Positions 27,801 to 37,181 are shown, counted from the stretch's first letter. The stretch: DNA of 64,000 bases from Kaistella flava (ex Peng et al. 2021) (GCF_015191005.1 NZ_CP040442.1:1-64000); one strand, 5' to 3'. Program-made: numbers and translations. The notes: a model not told the origin generated them from the sequence alone.

Positions 27801-28361
27801 TCATTGGTTCAGGTAACTAATAATTCATTTGGTGAGAAATTCTCTAAAGCTGATTTAGTTTCTGGTGGAACAACTTTACCAAAATATACATCTTCAATTA
27901 ATAATAATTTCTTTTACAAAGGATTTGGATTATCATTCATGTTTGTATACCAAGGAGGATTCTCTATGTTGAAAGACAGTTATAATGGAGAAGCTTTAAT
28001 GGATGAAGTTTCTTTAGTTAATGCTGATGCAGCACACGCTTGGACTCAACCTGGTGATGAATTGACTACCAATATCCCAAGAATCAACAGCACATTCCCT
28101 TATTCTTATGTTGCTTATTCTACCAAGAATATTGTTGCTGGAGATTTCATTAGACTTCGTGATGTAGTTGTAAGTTATACCATTCCAACGGCAATGAGTA
28201 AAAGCTTTGGTTTCTCTGAATTCACTGTAAATGTAAGAGGGAACAATTTATTTTTATGGACTAAGAATAAAGAAGGAATAGATCCGGAATCTCAAGGTTT
28301 AGGTTTAAGATATTATAAAATTCCAAAAACAATTAGTTTAGGTCTTAACGTTAGTTTTTAA
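24807..28361 (+). CDS. SusC/RagA TonB-dependent transducer with STN domain
   Basis: At 1184 residues this is a full-size signalling SusC. After the signal peptide (SSAQ near residue 30) comes an STN domain (about 35-110, IENAFKTIELKTGYSIFY), then a carboxypeptidase-regulatory-like domain (about 110-190, VSGKITEPNGQIAVNAAV). The plug follows (LEGILITGYQR to VIVITTKKGNKGK) with LLKDAASASIYGAKSSNGV, and a large barrel ends SLGLNVSF. STN contacts FecR to switch on the sigma factor when substrate is bound. The substrate is not shown by the sequence; neighbours suggest peptides. Confidence 0.95.
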   Translation: MKKVNHGKKTFPNVRLGIAASFLLFGLSSAQISGQGEPVTIENAFKTIELKTGYSIFYKKELLNANTKINLENQDDNIQNYLAELTKKTGLKFTTVGKQIIVNEISEMKVSGKITEPNGQIAVNAAVKNLSRSSSTVTDDYGNFSISAKLGDILQISKGALSEKVTVQSNTLDFVLEPLLTESENETALEGILITGYQRIDPNKAAASYTTVNMQNFQRRGNADIISSLEGLTPALTVYSDPSNPGSKLFNLRGVATLSGNTKPLIVVDGFQYDGDINSINPYEVESITLLKDAASASIYGAKSSNGVIVITTKKGNKGKTVFNYTTNYSISDKVDLGYVMNRVNSSQLVDAQSVYPKGEINAGGYLYDYESDSADPYNYLGNTYSGSKNEVYLLYADLQQGRITQEQLDARLNILRGRDNTNDIARLYLQTPMVTQHNISASGGGDNFKYRSSLNYTKEYGNIQGSQNNRGIFDFVSQINLSPRLTLDLSTNITLGQEKAKPVDFYSNNPSDLSSIFKISSYQNFYGANGEALSVYKPINYDPTNGPGGKEPFEIQRLRELGLYDETFSPVNDFNKYSNNTESWTSRVQGMFNYKITSDLHLKFGGQYMRNSINNQRIADGDSNEMASLLNNTTALLEYTGGVKKMYLPVGGRKIEGQTNITNYLLRAQADYDKKFGDHYINVIAGAELQSNHTVGTVSDLFGYSRTSNTFVQADKMFLNSIIFDTYNPGGYIDGVHLFDELIDSNDRFVSMYANANYSFKNKYILTGSARIDQSNFFGTDPKYRYKPFWSVAGKWRAGQEEFMGGGERTVDLRASYGVNGNIANKYGPYDVGRIVQGYITDYTAGLNIENYKVNDLRWERTNILNLGADLSFFNKRLNLALDYYKKDSHDLLSIIDADPTLGASPIIKNTASIVNDGYEASLTSRNITGDDFRWDTQLNFRYNKGRVTEAYTDQSGVRSVLGKIQNIQGFEPNSIMVLDYAGVDDQGYGLIRTQDGSLVQVTNNSFGEKFSKADLVSGGTTLPKYTSSINNNFFYKGFGLSFMFVYQGGFSMLKDSYNGEALMDEVSLVNADAAHAWTQPGDELTTNIPRINSTFPYSYVAYSTKNIVAGDFIRLRDVVVSYTIPTAMSKSFGFSEFTVNVRGNNLFLWTKNKEGIDPESQGLGLRYYKIPKTISLGLNVSF

Positions 28362-28382
28362 TCAAAATAAATTATTTAAAAA

Positions 28383-29780
28383 ATGAAAAAATATATAGTA
28401 CTACTGGCGAGTTCGCTGCTTCTATTTTCGTGTAGAGATTATTTGGATGTTGTTCCTTTAGGATATGTAATTCCTACCTCTGTTACCGATTATGAATTGT
28501 TATTAATCGGTGGAGACAACGGTCCCAACTTTACAAGCAACGAAGATGTGTTGCATTTAACCAATGATAATTTCTATCTTTCTACAAGTGAAGTAGGGAA
28601 TGTTAATAATAACTTGAATACCAACTTTGCTCTTTATTCTTGGAGTAATTATAGATTCTCTGATCCAACTGTTTCTAACACAGCCTGGAACAGTGCTTAC
28701 AGAAATATCTACACTTATAATAAAATTATTAATGAAATTGATAATGCTACTTTAGAAGTTGGAGATACCGAAGAAGCAAGAAAGCAAGTTAAAGCACAAG
28801 CCTATTATGGTAGAGCTTATGAATACTTATTTTTGGTGAATACCTTCTCTAAACAATATAACAAAGCTACGGCAAGTACAGATTACGGAGTACCATTGGT
28901 TTTATTGGCAGATGTTACCCAAACTTTACCTTCACGCGGAACTGTTGCAGGAGTTTATGCCCAAATTATAAGTGATTTAGAATTGGCTTTACCTCATTTA
29001 CCAGCCAAGGCGAAGATTCTTCTTTTACCAAATATCGGTGCAGGTTATGCCTTGATGTCTAGAACTTATCTTTATCAAAATGATTATGCCAATGCTAAGA
29101 AATATGCAGAATTGGCTCTTGCAAAAAAATCGAACATCGTAGATTATACGCAACCCGATTTCTCCAACTTTGATTTAGCAATTAAAAATAACGAGCAGTA
29201 CGCAACTCATTTTATGTTGCAACCTGGGAACGGTTATTTAAGTGAAGATGCGATGACATTGTTCCCGCAGGAAACAGGTGACGATAAAAGGTTAACCGAA
29301 CAGTTTTTTGAAATCCCGGTTATGCAAGATGGCGAATTCGTCGGCTTCCAATATATAATGGGAACTTATGATTACAATTTCAAAGGAACAACTTCTGTTT
29401 CTGTACCAGAAATGATGATCACGTTAGCGGAAGCTGAAGCAAGACTTGGTAATCCTGGTAAAGCAATTGAATTGCTTAACAACTTGAGAAATAAAAGAAT
29501 TGATGGAAACGAAGATCTTTCTGAAGCAGATTTCGATAGCCCTAATGATTTAATTAAATTTTGTTTAGACGAAAGACGTAGAGAAATGATTTATTCAAAT
29601 ACCCGTCTTTTCGATTTAAAACGTCAGAATTTAGAACCAGCTTTTGCAAAAACAACTTTGCACAAAATCGAAGGTAAAAACCCATTAAGTTTTACAGCAG
29701 CACCGAATACCAATCAATTGGTAATTCCTATTCCAGCTCAAGTATTAAAATTTAATCCAGGAATGCCTCAAAACCAATAA
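28383..29780 (+). CDS. SusD/RagB-family surface lipoprotein
   Basis: Partner lid of the SusC 21 bases upstream. The lipobox is LFSC (C17), followed by RDYLDVVP. The SusD motif appears as KAQAYYGRAYEYLFLVNTFS near residues 137-156. The C-terminal motif is AIELLNNLRNKRI and LDERRREMIYSNTRLFDLKR. The 465 residues belong to the shorter RagB type, often linked to loci for substrates other than large glycans. Confidence 0.94.
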   Translation: MKKYIVLLASSLLLFSCRDYLDVVPLGYVIPTSVTDYELLLIGGDNGPNFTSNEDVLHLTNDNFYLSTSEVGNVNNNLNTNFALYSWSNYRFSDPTVSNTAWNSAYRNIYTYNKIINEIDNATLEVGDTEEARKQVKAQAYYGRAYEYLFLVNTFSKQYNKATASTDYGVPLVLLADVTQTLPSRGTVAGVYAQIISDLELALPHLPAKAKILLLPNIGAGYALMSRTYLYQNDYANAKKYAELALAKKSNIVDYTQPDFSNFDLAIKNNEQYATHFMLQPGNGYLSEDAMTLFPQETGDDKRLTEQFFEIPVMQDGEFVGFQYIMGTYDYNFKGTTSVSVPEMMITLAEAEARLGNPGKAIELLNNLRNKRIDGNEDLSEADFDSPNDLIKFCLDERRREMIYSNTRLFDLKRQNLEPAFAKTTLHKIEGKNPLSFTAAPNTNQLVIPIPAQVLKFNPGMPQNQ

Positions 29781-29791
29781 TTTAATTATTT

Positions 29792-30961
29792 ATGAAAAAT
29801 TATAGAATGAAAAAATTCACAAGAAGCTTTATTTTACCAGGAGTCATTGCGCTATTTGCAATTTCTTGTAACAAAGGAAAATCCGAGTATCATTTAACTG
29901 CCACACTTCCTGCTAATATTAAAGCAGATTCTCTTTATCTTTTAGATTACAAAGGAGATAAAATCGGCGGCGTTGCAGCTGATAAAGAGGGAAAATTTGT
30001 ATTCGTAGGGAAAACTACTGAAGCTGCCCCTGCTGGAATCTCTAACGAGAAACTACATCTTTATATTCCATTTATTTTGGAAAATGCAGATATCTCAATT
30101 GATGTTAAAGACACGGATATGAACACTGATATTAAAGGTGGCGAAATCCAGAGCATCGTTTATGGTTATGAAAAAGATCCTAATTACGAGAAATTAAATC
30201 TTGAACGTAGAAAAGTTTCAAAAGAACAGTTTACGAATCTTGATATGACCGATGAGCCGAAAGTAGAAGAAGCTCGAAAAATCGTAAACAAAGTAGGTGA
30301 TCAGGTTTATAAAATCAAAAACGATTACTTGAAAAAAGTTGTTGCAGATGATAATCCACCAATGGCGAAAGCGATTGCCTCTACCATGATTAGTGATAGA
30401 GATTACACTGCAGAAAAAATTCTTGCTAGACTTGATAAATACAAGAAAGAAATTGGAAAAAGCGATTACATCACGTATTACGAAAAAATGATGAATGAGT
30501 TTAAAACCATGGAAGACAATGCTAAAACGGTTACCGTTGGAAGTGATTTCAAAGACGTTATGGGTAAAACTAGAAATGGCGAAGAAATTAAATTATCAGA
30601 TTTAGTTGCGAAAAACAAATATACCATCCTGGAATTCTGGGCAAGTTGGTGTGGTCCATGTCGTGGTGAAATCCCGAATTTGAAAAAAGCGTATGCTAAA
30701 TACCATGGTAAAGGACTGGAAATACTTTCGGTTTCATTAGATTCTAAAAACGCAGCTTGGATTAAAGCTTTGGATGATGAAAAAACGGTTTGGCCTAATA
30801 TTAATATTGAAGGCGAATTCCAAAATCCACAAGTTGTGAATTACGGAATTACAGGAATTCCTGCCAGTTATTTAATTGACCAAAACGGAAAAATCGTTGC
30901 TTCAAACTACGATCTTCGTGAGTTCGATTTAGATCGTACACTTTCTAAATTCATCAAATAA
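29792..30961 (+). CDS. TlpA-like thioredoxin lipoprotein with DUF4369-type N-terminus
   Basis: A 389-residue lipoprotein with lipobox AISC (C26); M6 is an alternative start. The N-terminal beta domain (about 30-130, SLYLLDYKGDKIGGVAADKE) resembles DUF4369. A helical linker precedes the TlpA/AhpC-type thioredoxin fold with active site WASWCGPCR, cysteines C287 and C290, and the cis-proline segment TGIPASYLI. It should reduce disulfides on the periplasmic side or at the outer membrane. It starts 11 bases after the SusD gene, so it is part of the operon. Confidence 0.92.
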   Translation: MKNYRMKKFTRSFILPGVIALFAISCNKGKSEYHLTATLPANIKADSLYLLDYKGDKIGGVAADKEGKFVFVGKTTEAAPAGISNEKLHLYIPFILENADISIDVKDTDMNTDIKGGEIQSIVYGYEKDPNYEKLNLERRKVSKEQFTNLDMTDEPKVEEARKIVNKVGDQVYKIKNDYLKKVVADDNPPMAKAIASTMISDRDYTAEKILARLDKYKKEIGKSDYITYYEKMMNEFKTMEDNAKTVTVGSDFKDVMGKTRNGEEIKLSDLVAKNKYTILEFWASWCGPCRGEIPNLKKAYAKYHGKGLEILSVSLDSKNAAWIKALDDEKTVWPNINIEGEFQNPQVVNYGITGIPASYLIDQNGKIVASNYDLREFDLDRTLSKFIK

Positions 30962-31072
30962 AATTATCCCTTAAAAACTGCTGGTTGTACAAAGATCTGG
31001 TTTCTTCATATCAAATTTTTCATGACCATTTCGCAGCCAGCAGTTTTTTCTAAAATCAAGTTCCTTCCTTTT

Positions 31073-33061
31073 ATGAAAAAGTTTTTTTTCCTATTTATAG
31101 GACTGTTCAGTCTTTTATTTACAGCACAGGTTAAGGATCCCGTTAAGGTTGACTTCAAAATTAATCCGTTAGGAGATAATATTTTTGAAGCAGTTTTTCA
31201 CACGACGATCGACCAAAATTGGCATATTTATTCTAAAGATTTACCTCCCAACTCCGGGATTCCCACTGAAATTACAATTTCCGGTGAGGATGTCGAATTA
31301 ATCGGTAGCGTAGAAGAAGTAGGTGAAAAGCATGATGAATATTCGAAAGCTTTTAAAGCAAGAATTATTTATTATTCTGGTTCCGCTGATTTCAAACAAA
31401 AATTTAAGGTTAAAGATCCTTCAAAATTAGCAAAAGTAGATGCTGAAATTTATTACCAAACCTGCGACGACAAAATCTGTCTCGCACCAAATACTTTAAG
31501 TTTCGAAAAATCAATCGAAAACGGAAAAGTTTTAGAAGAAGCAAAAACTGACTTGCAAAATGCAGCCGGAAATCAAGGTGATAACATCAAAGTCGCAAGT
31601 TTGGAATTACAAAATCCACTTACCGATTGTGGAATTGCTGCTGAAACACCTTCTGAAAATTACTGGTCTTATTTATTGTTAGGTTTTATCGGCGGATTAA
31701 TCGCGTTGTTAACTCCTTGCGTTTTCCCAATGATTCCATTAACCGTTTCGTACTTTACAAAAGGTTCGAAAGACAAAGCAAAAGGAAAAAGAGACGCGTT
31801 TATTTACGGATTTTTCATCCTGTTGATTTTCGTTTTATTAAGTATTCCTTTTCATGTTATTGATGGAATTGCAGGAAATATCTTTAATGAAATCTCAACT
31901 TCAGTTTGGCTGAACGTTGCGTTCTTCGTGATTTTCTTGTTCTTTGCCGGAAGTTTCTTCGGATATTATGACATCACTTTACCAAGTTCAATTGCTAATA
32001 AATCTTCGAAAGCAGAAGATGCAGGCGGAATTGTCGGTATGTTTTTTATGGCCTTAACTTTAGTTATTGTATCATTTTCTTGTACCGGACCAATTTTAGG
32101 AAGTTTGTTAGGGAGCGCTGTTACAGGATCCGCAAATGTTCCAATGTTGCTGACTTTTGCTTTGGCAGGTTTCGGCGTAAGTTGGGCAATCGTTTTCGGG
32201 TTGTTAGCGTTATTCCCACAAGCACTTCAAAGTTTACCAAAATCTGGTGGCTGGATGAATACCGTAAAAGTAGTTTTAGGATTTATCGAATTAGGTTTAG
32301 CATTAAAGTTTTTATCAAAAGCAGATTTGGTTACGAAAACATTTTTATTAAAAAGAGAATTGTTTATCGGATTGTGGATCATCATTACCCTTGGATTGGT
32401 TTTATACTTATTTGGTTTAATTAAATTTCCTCACGATGACAAAAAAGCAAAAATTTCAAATGCTAGAAAAGTATTTGGAGTATTAGGTTTAGCATTCTTT
32501 TTCTATTTAATTCAAGGTTTAGTTCCATCAGAAAGACCAAGATTACAATTGCTTTCAGGGATTTTGCCTCCAGTAAACGTGAGTTATTTCCACAATGAAG
32601 AAGACGGAATTTATGGAATGCATCCGGAACTCGATTTCTTTACTGCTTTAGAATTAGCGAAAAAAGAAAACAAACCAATCATGATCGACTTCACTGGTTA
32701 CGGATGTGAAAACTGTCGTAAAATGGAAGAATTCGTTTGGAATGAACCCGATATTTTACCAACGCTTCAAAATGAATTTGTCCTTGTATCATTATATGTT
32801 GATGATAAAGAAGCATTGCCAGAAGATCAACAAACAACGATTGATATGGGCGGTGGCAAAATGAAAAAAATTAAAACAATTGGCGATAAGTGGAGTATGT
32901 TCCAACAAGTCAACTTTAATAATAATTCTCAACCGCATTATGTATTGGTTACGCCGGACGGAAAAATTATTAACAATCCAGTCTCCGGTTATATGCCAAA
33001 AGCAGATTTCAAAAACTTCTTGGAATGTGGTTTAGATTATTTCAAAAAAAATAAAAAATAG
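31073..33061 (+). CDS. DsbD-like thiol:disulfide interchange protein
   Basis: Carries electrons from cytoplasmic thioredoxin to periplasmic thiol proteins. The ATG at 31073 gives a clear signal peptide (MKKFFFLFIGLFSLLFTAQ) and 662 residues; an ATG 17 codons earlier (31022) spoils it. The N-terminal alpha-type domain has YYQTCDDKICLAP. About eight membrane helices follow, with the paired cysteines in LTPCVFPMIPLTVSYF and SFSCTGPILGSLLG. A C-terminal thioredoxin domain has GCENCRK (C545 and C548). All three thiol pairs are present. It lies 60-110 bases after the TlpA-like gene, which is its likely client. Confidence 0.93.
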   Translation: MKKFFFLFIGLFSLLFTAQVKDPVKVDFKINPLGDNIFEAVFHTTIDQNWHIYSKDLPPNSGIPTEITISGEDVELIGSVEEVGEKHDEYSKAFKARIIYYSGSADFKQKFKVKDPSKLAKVDAEIYYQTCDDKICLAPNTLSFEKSIENGKVLEEAKTDLQNAAGNQGDNIKVASLELQNPLTDCGIAAETPSENYWSYLLLGFIGGLIALLTPCVFPMIPLTVSYFTKGSKDKAKGKRDAFIYGFFILLIFVLLSIPFHVIDGIAGNIFNEISTSVWLNVAFFVIFLFFAGSFFGYYDITLPSSIANKSSKAEDAGGIVGMFFMALTLVIVSFSCTGPILGSLLGSAVTGSANVPMLLTFALAGFGVSWAIVFGLLALFPQALQSLPKSGGWMNTVKVVLGFIELGLALKFLSKADLVTKTFLLKRELFIGLWIIITLGLVLYLFGLIKFPHDDKKAKISNARKVFGVLGLAFFFYLIQGLVPSERPRLQLLSGILPPVNVSYFHNEEDGIYGMHPELDFFTALELAKKENKPIMIDFTGYGCENCRKMEEFVWNEPDILPTLQNEFVLVSLYVDDKEALPEDQQTTIDMGGGKMKKIKTIGDKWSMFQQVNFNNNSQPHYVLVTPDGKIINNPVSGYMPKADFKNFLECGLDYFKKNKK

Positions 33062-33232
33062 GAGATTGTCGTGAAGTAATTCTCTTGCAATATTTGCTAA
33101 GTGAAATGCCTTTGCGCCCTTAAAAACGCACGTAAAACAGCATGTTTGTAAAGATAGTCTTTGCGCCTTTGCGTTTAAAAAAATCCGCTGTAATAAAAAG
33201 AAACTAAAAATAAAAAATAAATAGAAAGTTAA
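33062..33232. repeat. CTTTGCGCCTTTGCGTTTAAAA-type repeat
   Basis: CTTTGCGCCTTTGCGTTTAA at 33159-33178 and CCTTTGCGCCCTTAAAAACG near 33110 are direct partial copies. A related form, CTTTTGTGACTTTTGTGGTTT, is at 56423-56443 and, inverted, at 59827-59847. It separates the DsbD-like gene from the M16 protease gene. Confidence 0.55.
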
Positions 33233-36163
33233 ATGAAAAGAATTAAATGTTTATTTATTCTACTGTGTGCACTGGGAACTTCGGTTCTCAGTAATGCACA
33301 GGAGCATGTGTGGAAAACAGAAACATCAAATGGTTACACGTATAAATATGTGACCAATGATCCAATGCAAGCGCGTTTCTACACCTTAAAAAATGGCTTA
33401 ACCGTCATTTTAAGTCCGACAAAAAAAGAACCAAGAGTTCAGGCTTTTATGGCCATCAAAGCCGGAAGCAAAACAGATCCTTCTACCAATACAGGTTTAG
33501 CGCATTATCTGGAACATTTGATGTTTAAAGGAACCGACAAATATGGTTCACTGGATTGGGCAAAAGAAAAACCTGAATTAGATAAAATTGACGGTCTTTA
33601 CGAAAAATACAATAAAACGAAAGATGAAGTTCAAAGAAAAGCGATTTATCATCAAATCGATTCTATTTCTGGCGTAGCGTCAAAATATTCCATCGCTAAT
33701 GAATATGATAAAATGATGAGTTCGATGGGAGCGCAAGGAACAAATGCGTTTACCAGTTTCGAAAAAACCGTTTATACCGATGATATTCCGGGGAATTCTT
33801 TAGATAAATATTTAGCAGTTCAAGCGGAACGTTTTAGAGCGCCGGTTTTCAGAATTTTCCACACGGAATTGGAAGCCGTTTACGAAGAGAAAAACAGAAG
33901 TTTAGATAATGACGGAGCGCGTGCTTTTGAAACAATGTTGGCCAACCTTTTCCAAAATCACAACTACGGAAAGCAAAGTACGATTGGTACCATCGAAGAT
34001 TTAAAAAATCCTTCTTTAGTTGAAATTAGAAAATACTACAATAAATACTATGTTCCTAATAATATGGGCTTGGTACTTTCTGGTGATTTTAATCCGGATG
34101 AAGTGATTAAAAAAATAGATCAGGATTTTTCATTTTTAAAGAATAAAGAAATTGCTCCTTATACTTTTCAACCGGAACAACCGATTACAACTCCGATTAC
34201 AAAAGTAGTTACCGGTCCGGATGCTGAAAAAATTATGATTGGTTATAGATTACCAAACAATAAAAGCAAAGATATTTTGATCGCTGGTTTAGTGGGACAA
34301 ATTTTAAGCAACGGTAAAGCCGGACTTTTAGATTTGAATTTAGTGAAGAAACAGAAATTGCTTTGGGCTTCTGTTAGCGTAATGCCGTTGATTGATTATG
34401 GAATGTTTGTAGTTTCTGCAGCACCAACTTCCGGGCAAACTTTAGACGAAGTGAAAACTTTATTGTTCCAGGAAATCGACCGTTTAAAAGCAGGGAATTT
34501 TGATCAGGAATTGTTGACTTCAATTGTCAATAACATGAAGAAGAGCGAAATTATGGAAAGCGAAAGTTACAGCACTCGAGCAGATGCTTTGATGGAAGCG
34601 TTCAGTGACGAAGCAGATTGGAGAGATCAAGTTGCCGGAGTTGAAGATATTTCTAAAATCACGAAACAGCAAGTTGTAGATTTTGCCAATAAATATTTTG
34701 CCAATAATTACGTTGTCGTTTTAAAGAAACAAGGAGAAAGTCCCGCAATGGCGAAAATTGAAAAACCAATTATTACGCCAGTAGAAACCAATGCTGATCA
34801 ACAAAGTAGTTTTGTGAAAATGATTGATGCACTTCCTTCAACAAAGGTTAGTCCAGTCTTTTTAGATTATGATAAAGATATTCAGCGTTCTAAAATTGGT
34901 AAAGCAGAAATTCTTTACGTACCGAATAAAGACAATCAATTATTCAGACTTCGTTACCGATATAAAATCGGAAAAAACAATGATTTAAAACAAGATTTAG
35001 CAGCAAAATATTTGTCGTTCTTAGGAACAGATAAAAAATCGTCTGAAGCAATTTCTAAAGAGTTTTACGAAATCGCAAGTAGTTTCAGCATTTTTACTGC
35101 AGAAGATTTTACCATGGTAACCATCGAAGGTTTACAGGAAAACTTCGATAAAGCCGTGAAATTGTACGAAGATTTAGTTTTGAATGCGAAGCCGGATGAA
35201 GAAGCATTAACTTCTTTAAAAGCCAGACTTTCTAAATCCAGAAACGATGTTAAAAATAATAAAGGTGCGATTAGTCAAGGATTAATCAACTATGCGATGT
35301 ATGGAAAAGACAATAAGTTTAATTATACTTTTTCGGATGAAGCGTTGAATAAAGTAACTTCTAAAGAGTTATTAGAATCAATTAAAAAATTAAACAGTTA
35401 CGACCAAATTATTATTTATTACGGTCCGGAAAGTTTGAAAAAATTGACTTCAACCTTGAAAAAACTTCACCCAGTTCCAGCAAAGTTTGCGATGCCAAAT
35501 GCACCAAAAGTATTTGTTCAAAAACCTACAGATAAAAATGAAGTTTTATTTGCGGACTATGAAATGGTACAGGCAGAAACTCAGTGGACAAGAACTGGCG
35601 GAAACTTTGATCCGAAATTGCAGCCGCTTGTAACGGTTTTCAATAACTATTTCGGAGGCGGAATGGGAACAATTGTAAATCAAACAATTCGTGAAAGTAA
35701 AGCTTTAGCTTACAGCACTTATGCGATGTATGTTGCGCCACGTAAAAAAGACGACAAGTATTTCGTAACCTCTTACGTTGGATCGCAATCTGATAAATTT
35801 AGAGATGCGACTAAAGCGATGAACGAATTATTGAATGATTTACCGCAATTTCCGGAGAATCTTGCTTTAGCAAAAACGCAAACTAAAAAAGATATTGAAA
35901 ATGAAAGAATCACGCAAGATGATATTATTTTCGATTATTTAGGAGCAAAAGATTTAGGAATGAATACCGACATCAGAAGAGAAATTTATAATCAAGCAGG
36001 CGCTGTGAATTTCACTGACCTTAATGATTTTTTCAAAAAGAATATTGCTGGTAAACCTTATATCTATTCAGTTGTTGCTTCAGAGAAAAATTTGACAGAA
36101 GCCGATTTGAAAAAATTAGGAGACTACAAAAAATTAACGCTGAAGGAAATCTTCGGTTATTAA
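33233..36163 (+). CDS. Large M16-family zinc metalloprotease (insulinase type)
   Basis: A 976-residue secreted protease (signal peptide ending SNAQ). The inverted zinc motif HxxEH is H91-Y-L-E94-H95 in GLAHYLEHLMFKG, with the distal glutamate in ELEAVYEEKNRS. Four half-domains are expected for this length; the second half has VNQTIRESKALAYSTYAMYV, the R/Y substrate-binding motif. M16 enzymes fold around short peptides and cut them. It lies 171 bases after the DsbD-like gene on the same strand and is closed by a terminator, so it may belong to the same peptide-processing locus. Confidence 0.94.
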   Translation: MKRIKCLFILLCALGTSVLSNAQEHVWKTETSNGYTYKYVTNDPMQARFYTLKNGLTVILSPTKKEPRVQAFMAIKAGSKTDPSTNTGLAHYLEHLMFKGTDKYGSLDWAKEKPELDKIDGLYEKYNKTKDEVQRKAIYHQIDSISGVASKYSIANEYDKMMSSMGAQGTNAFTSFEKTVYTDDIPGNSLDKYLAVQAERFRAPVFRIFHTELEAVYEEKNRSLDNDGARAFETMLANLFQNHNYGKQSTIGTIEDLKNPSLVEIRKYYNKYYVPNNMGLVLSGDFNPDEVIKKIDQDFSFLKNKEIAPYTFQPEQPITTPITKVVTGPDAEKIMIGYRLPNNKSKDILIAGLVGQILSNGKAGLLDLNLVKKQKLLWASVSVMPLIDYGMFVVSAAPTSGQTLDEVKTLLFQEIDRLKAGNFDQELLTSIVNNMKKSEIMESESYSTRADALMEAFSDEADWRDQVAGVEDISKITKQQVVDFANKYFANNYVVVLKKQGESPAMAKIEKPIITPVETNADQQSSFVKMIDALPSTKVSPVFLDYDKDIQRSKIGKAEILYVPNKDNQLFRLRYRYKIGKNNDLKQDLAAKYLSFLGTDKKSSEAISKEFYEIASSFSIFTAEDFTMVTIEGLQENFDKAVKLYEDLVLNAKPDEEALTSLKARLSKSRNDVKNNKGAISQGLINYAMYGKDNKFNYTFSDEALNKVTSKELLESIKKLNSYDQIIIYYGPESLKKLTSTLKKLHPVPAKFAMPNAPKVFVQKPTDKNEVLFADYEMVQAETQWTRTGGNFDPKLQPLVTVFNNYFGGGMGTIVNQTIRESKALAYSTYAMYVAPRKKDDKYFVTSYVGSQSDKFRDATKAMNELLNDLPQFPENLALAKTQTKKDIENERITQDDIIFDYLGAKDLGMNTDIRREIYNQAGAVNFTDLNDFFKKNIAGKPYIYSVVASEKNLTEADLKKLGDYKKLTLKEIFGY

Positions 36164-36223
36164 TTACCGAGATATTTTAAAAGCCATTTTTAATGGTTCA
36201 TAAAATAGTTTATATTGTTATGG

Positions 36224-36257
36224 AAAGAGTTCGGTATTGCGCCGAACTCTTTTTTTA
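36224..36257 (+). terminator. Terminator after the large M16 protease
   Basis: AGAGTTCGG (36226-36234) pairs with CCGAACTCT (36242-36250) around TATTGCG, followed by seven T residues. Confidence 0.85.
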
Positions 36258-36303
36258 TGTTTTTTAAATTAAATCAAACTTTATTCAAATTGAATATTCT
36301 CTT

Positions 36304-36383
36304 CTTATCTTAAATCAATGTTTTTCAACTGGTAAGATGGTACTTTTGTTAAATAATTAGAGCATAAATATTTTTAAAATAAA
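36304..36383 (+). promoter_or_regulatory. Promoter-bearing repeat before the pirin gene, copy 2
   Basis: The segment closely matches 22936-23018. TACTTTTG (36341-36348) fits the -7 element and GTTTTTC about 20 bases upstream is a weak -33. The ATG of the pirin gene is 52 bases after the -7 element. The shared stretch TTTTGTTAAATAATTA also occurs near 40893. Confidence 0.55.
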
Positions 36384-36399
36384 ATAAAACAGAACAGAT

Positions 36400-37122
36400 A
36401 TGAAAACAGTTTATCACAAATCAGATTCGAGAGGTTTTGCAGACCACGGTTGGTTAAAATCTCACCACACTTTTAGTTTCGCCAATTATCACAATCCTGA
36501 CAGAATGCACTTCGGAGTTTTACGCGTTCTTAATGATGATCAGGTCGCTTCAGGAATGGGTTTCGGAAATCATCCGCACCGCGATATGGAAATTATTTCG
36601 ATTCCGTTAGAAGGTGATTTAGAACACAAAGATTCTATGGGCACAACTTCCGTTATTAGAAAAGGAGAAATTCAAGTCATGAGCGCCGGAACTGGCGTAC
36701 AACACAGCGAATACAATAAAAATAAAGACGAACTCGTTAAGTTTTTGCAGATTTGGATCATACCAAACAAAATGAATGTAGAACCGCGTTACGATCAAAT
36801 CAGCATTAAAGAAGGTGAGAAGGTAAATGATTTCCAGCAGATTCTTTCGCCAAATCCAGATGATGAAGGAGTTTGGATTTACCAAAACGCCTGGTTTAAT
36901 TTAGCAAAATTCGAAAAAGGAAATGCAAAAGAATATCAGTTACACGATTCCAAAAACGGCGTTTATATTTTCGTTTTAAGTGGTTCAGCCAAAGTTGGCG
37001 AACAAAATTTAGAAACCAGAGATGGCTTCGGAATTTGGGAAACTGAAGCGTTTACTTTAGAAGCCACAGAAGATTCAGAAATTTTATTAATGGAAGTTCC
37101 GATGGATTTGCCGAGCATGTAA
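36400..37122 (+). CDS. Pirin-family bicupin (quercetinase-like YhaK/YhhW)
   Basis: A 240-residue cytoplasmic bicupin. The N-terminal cupin shows the metal ligands in FGNHPHRDMEIISIPLEGDLEH and later TGVQHSEYN. Members such as E. coli YhhW oxidise quercetin in vitro; the natural role is unclear. The start MKTVYHKSDSRGFADHGWLKS is standard for the family. It is a single gene between a repeat-borne promoter and a terminator. Confidence 0.93.
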   Translation: MKTVYHKSDSRGFADHGWLKSHHTFSFANYHNPDRMHFGVLRVLNDDQVASGMGFGNHPHRDMEIISIPLEGDLEHKDSMGTTSVIRKGEIQVMSAGTGVQHSEYNKNKDELVKFLQIWIIPNKMNVEPRYDQISIKEGEKVNDFQQILSPNPDDEGVWIYQNAWFNLAKFEKGNAKEYQLHDSKNGVYIFVLSGSAKVGEQNLETRDGFGIWETEAFTLEATEDSEILLMEVPMDLPSM

Positions 37123-37146
37123 TCATTCTTTTAAATAAGATAAAAC

Positions 37147-37181
37147 AAAAAACGGATTGCAATGATGCAATCCGTTTTCTT
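37147..37181. terminator. Bidirectional terminator between pirin and DUF808 genes
   Basis: AAAACGGATTGCA and TGCAATCCGTTTT pair perfectly over 13 bp around a short ATGA loop, with A and T runs at the sides. Confidence 0.9.

Noticed and set aside
31022..31072. Upstream ATG for the DsbD-like gene
   Set aside because: It would put 17 residues ahead of a standard signal peptide.
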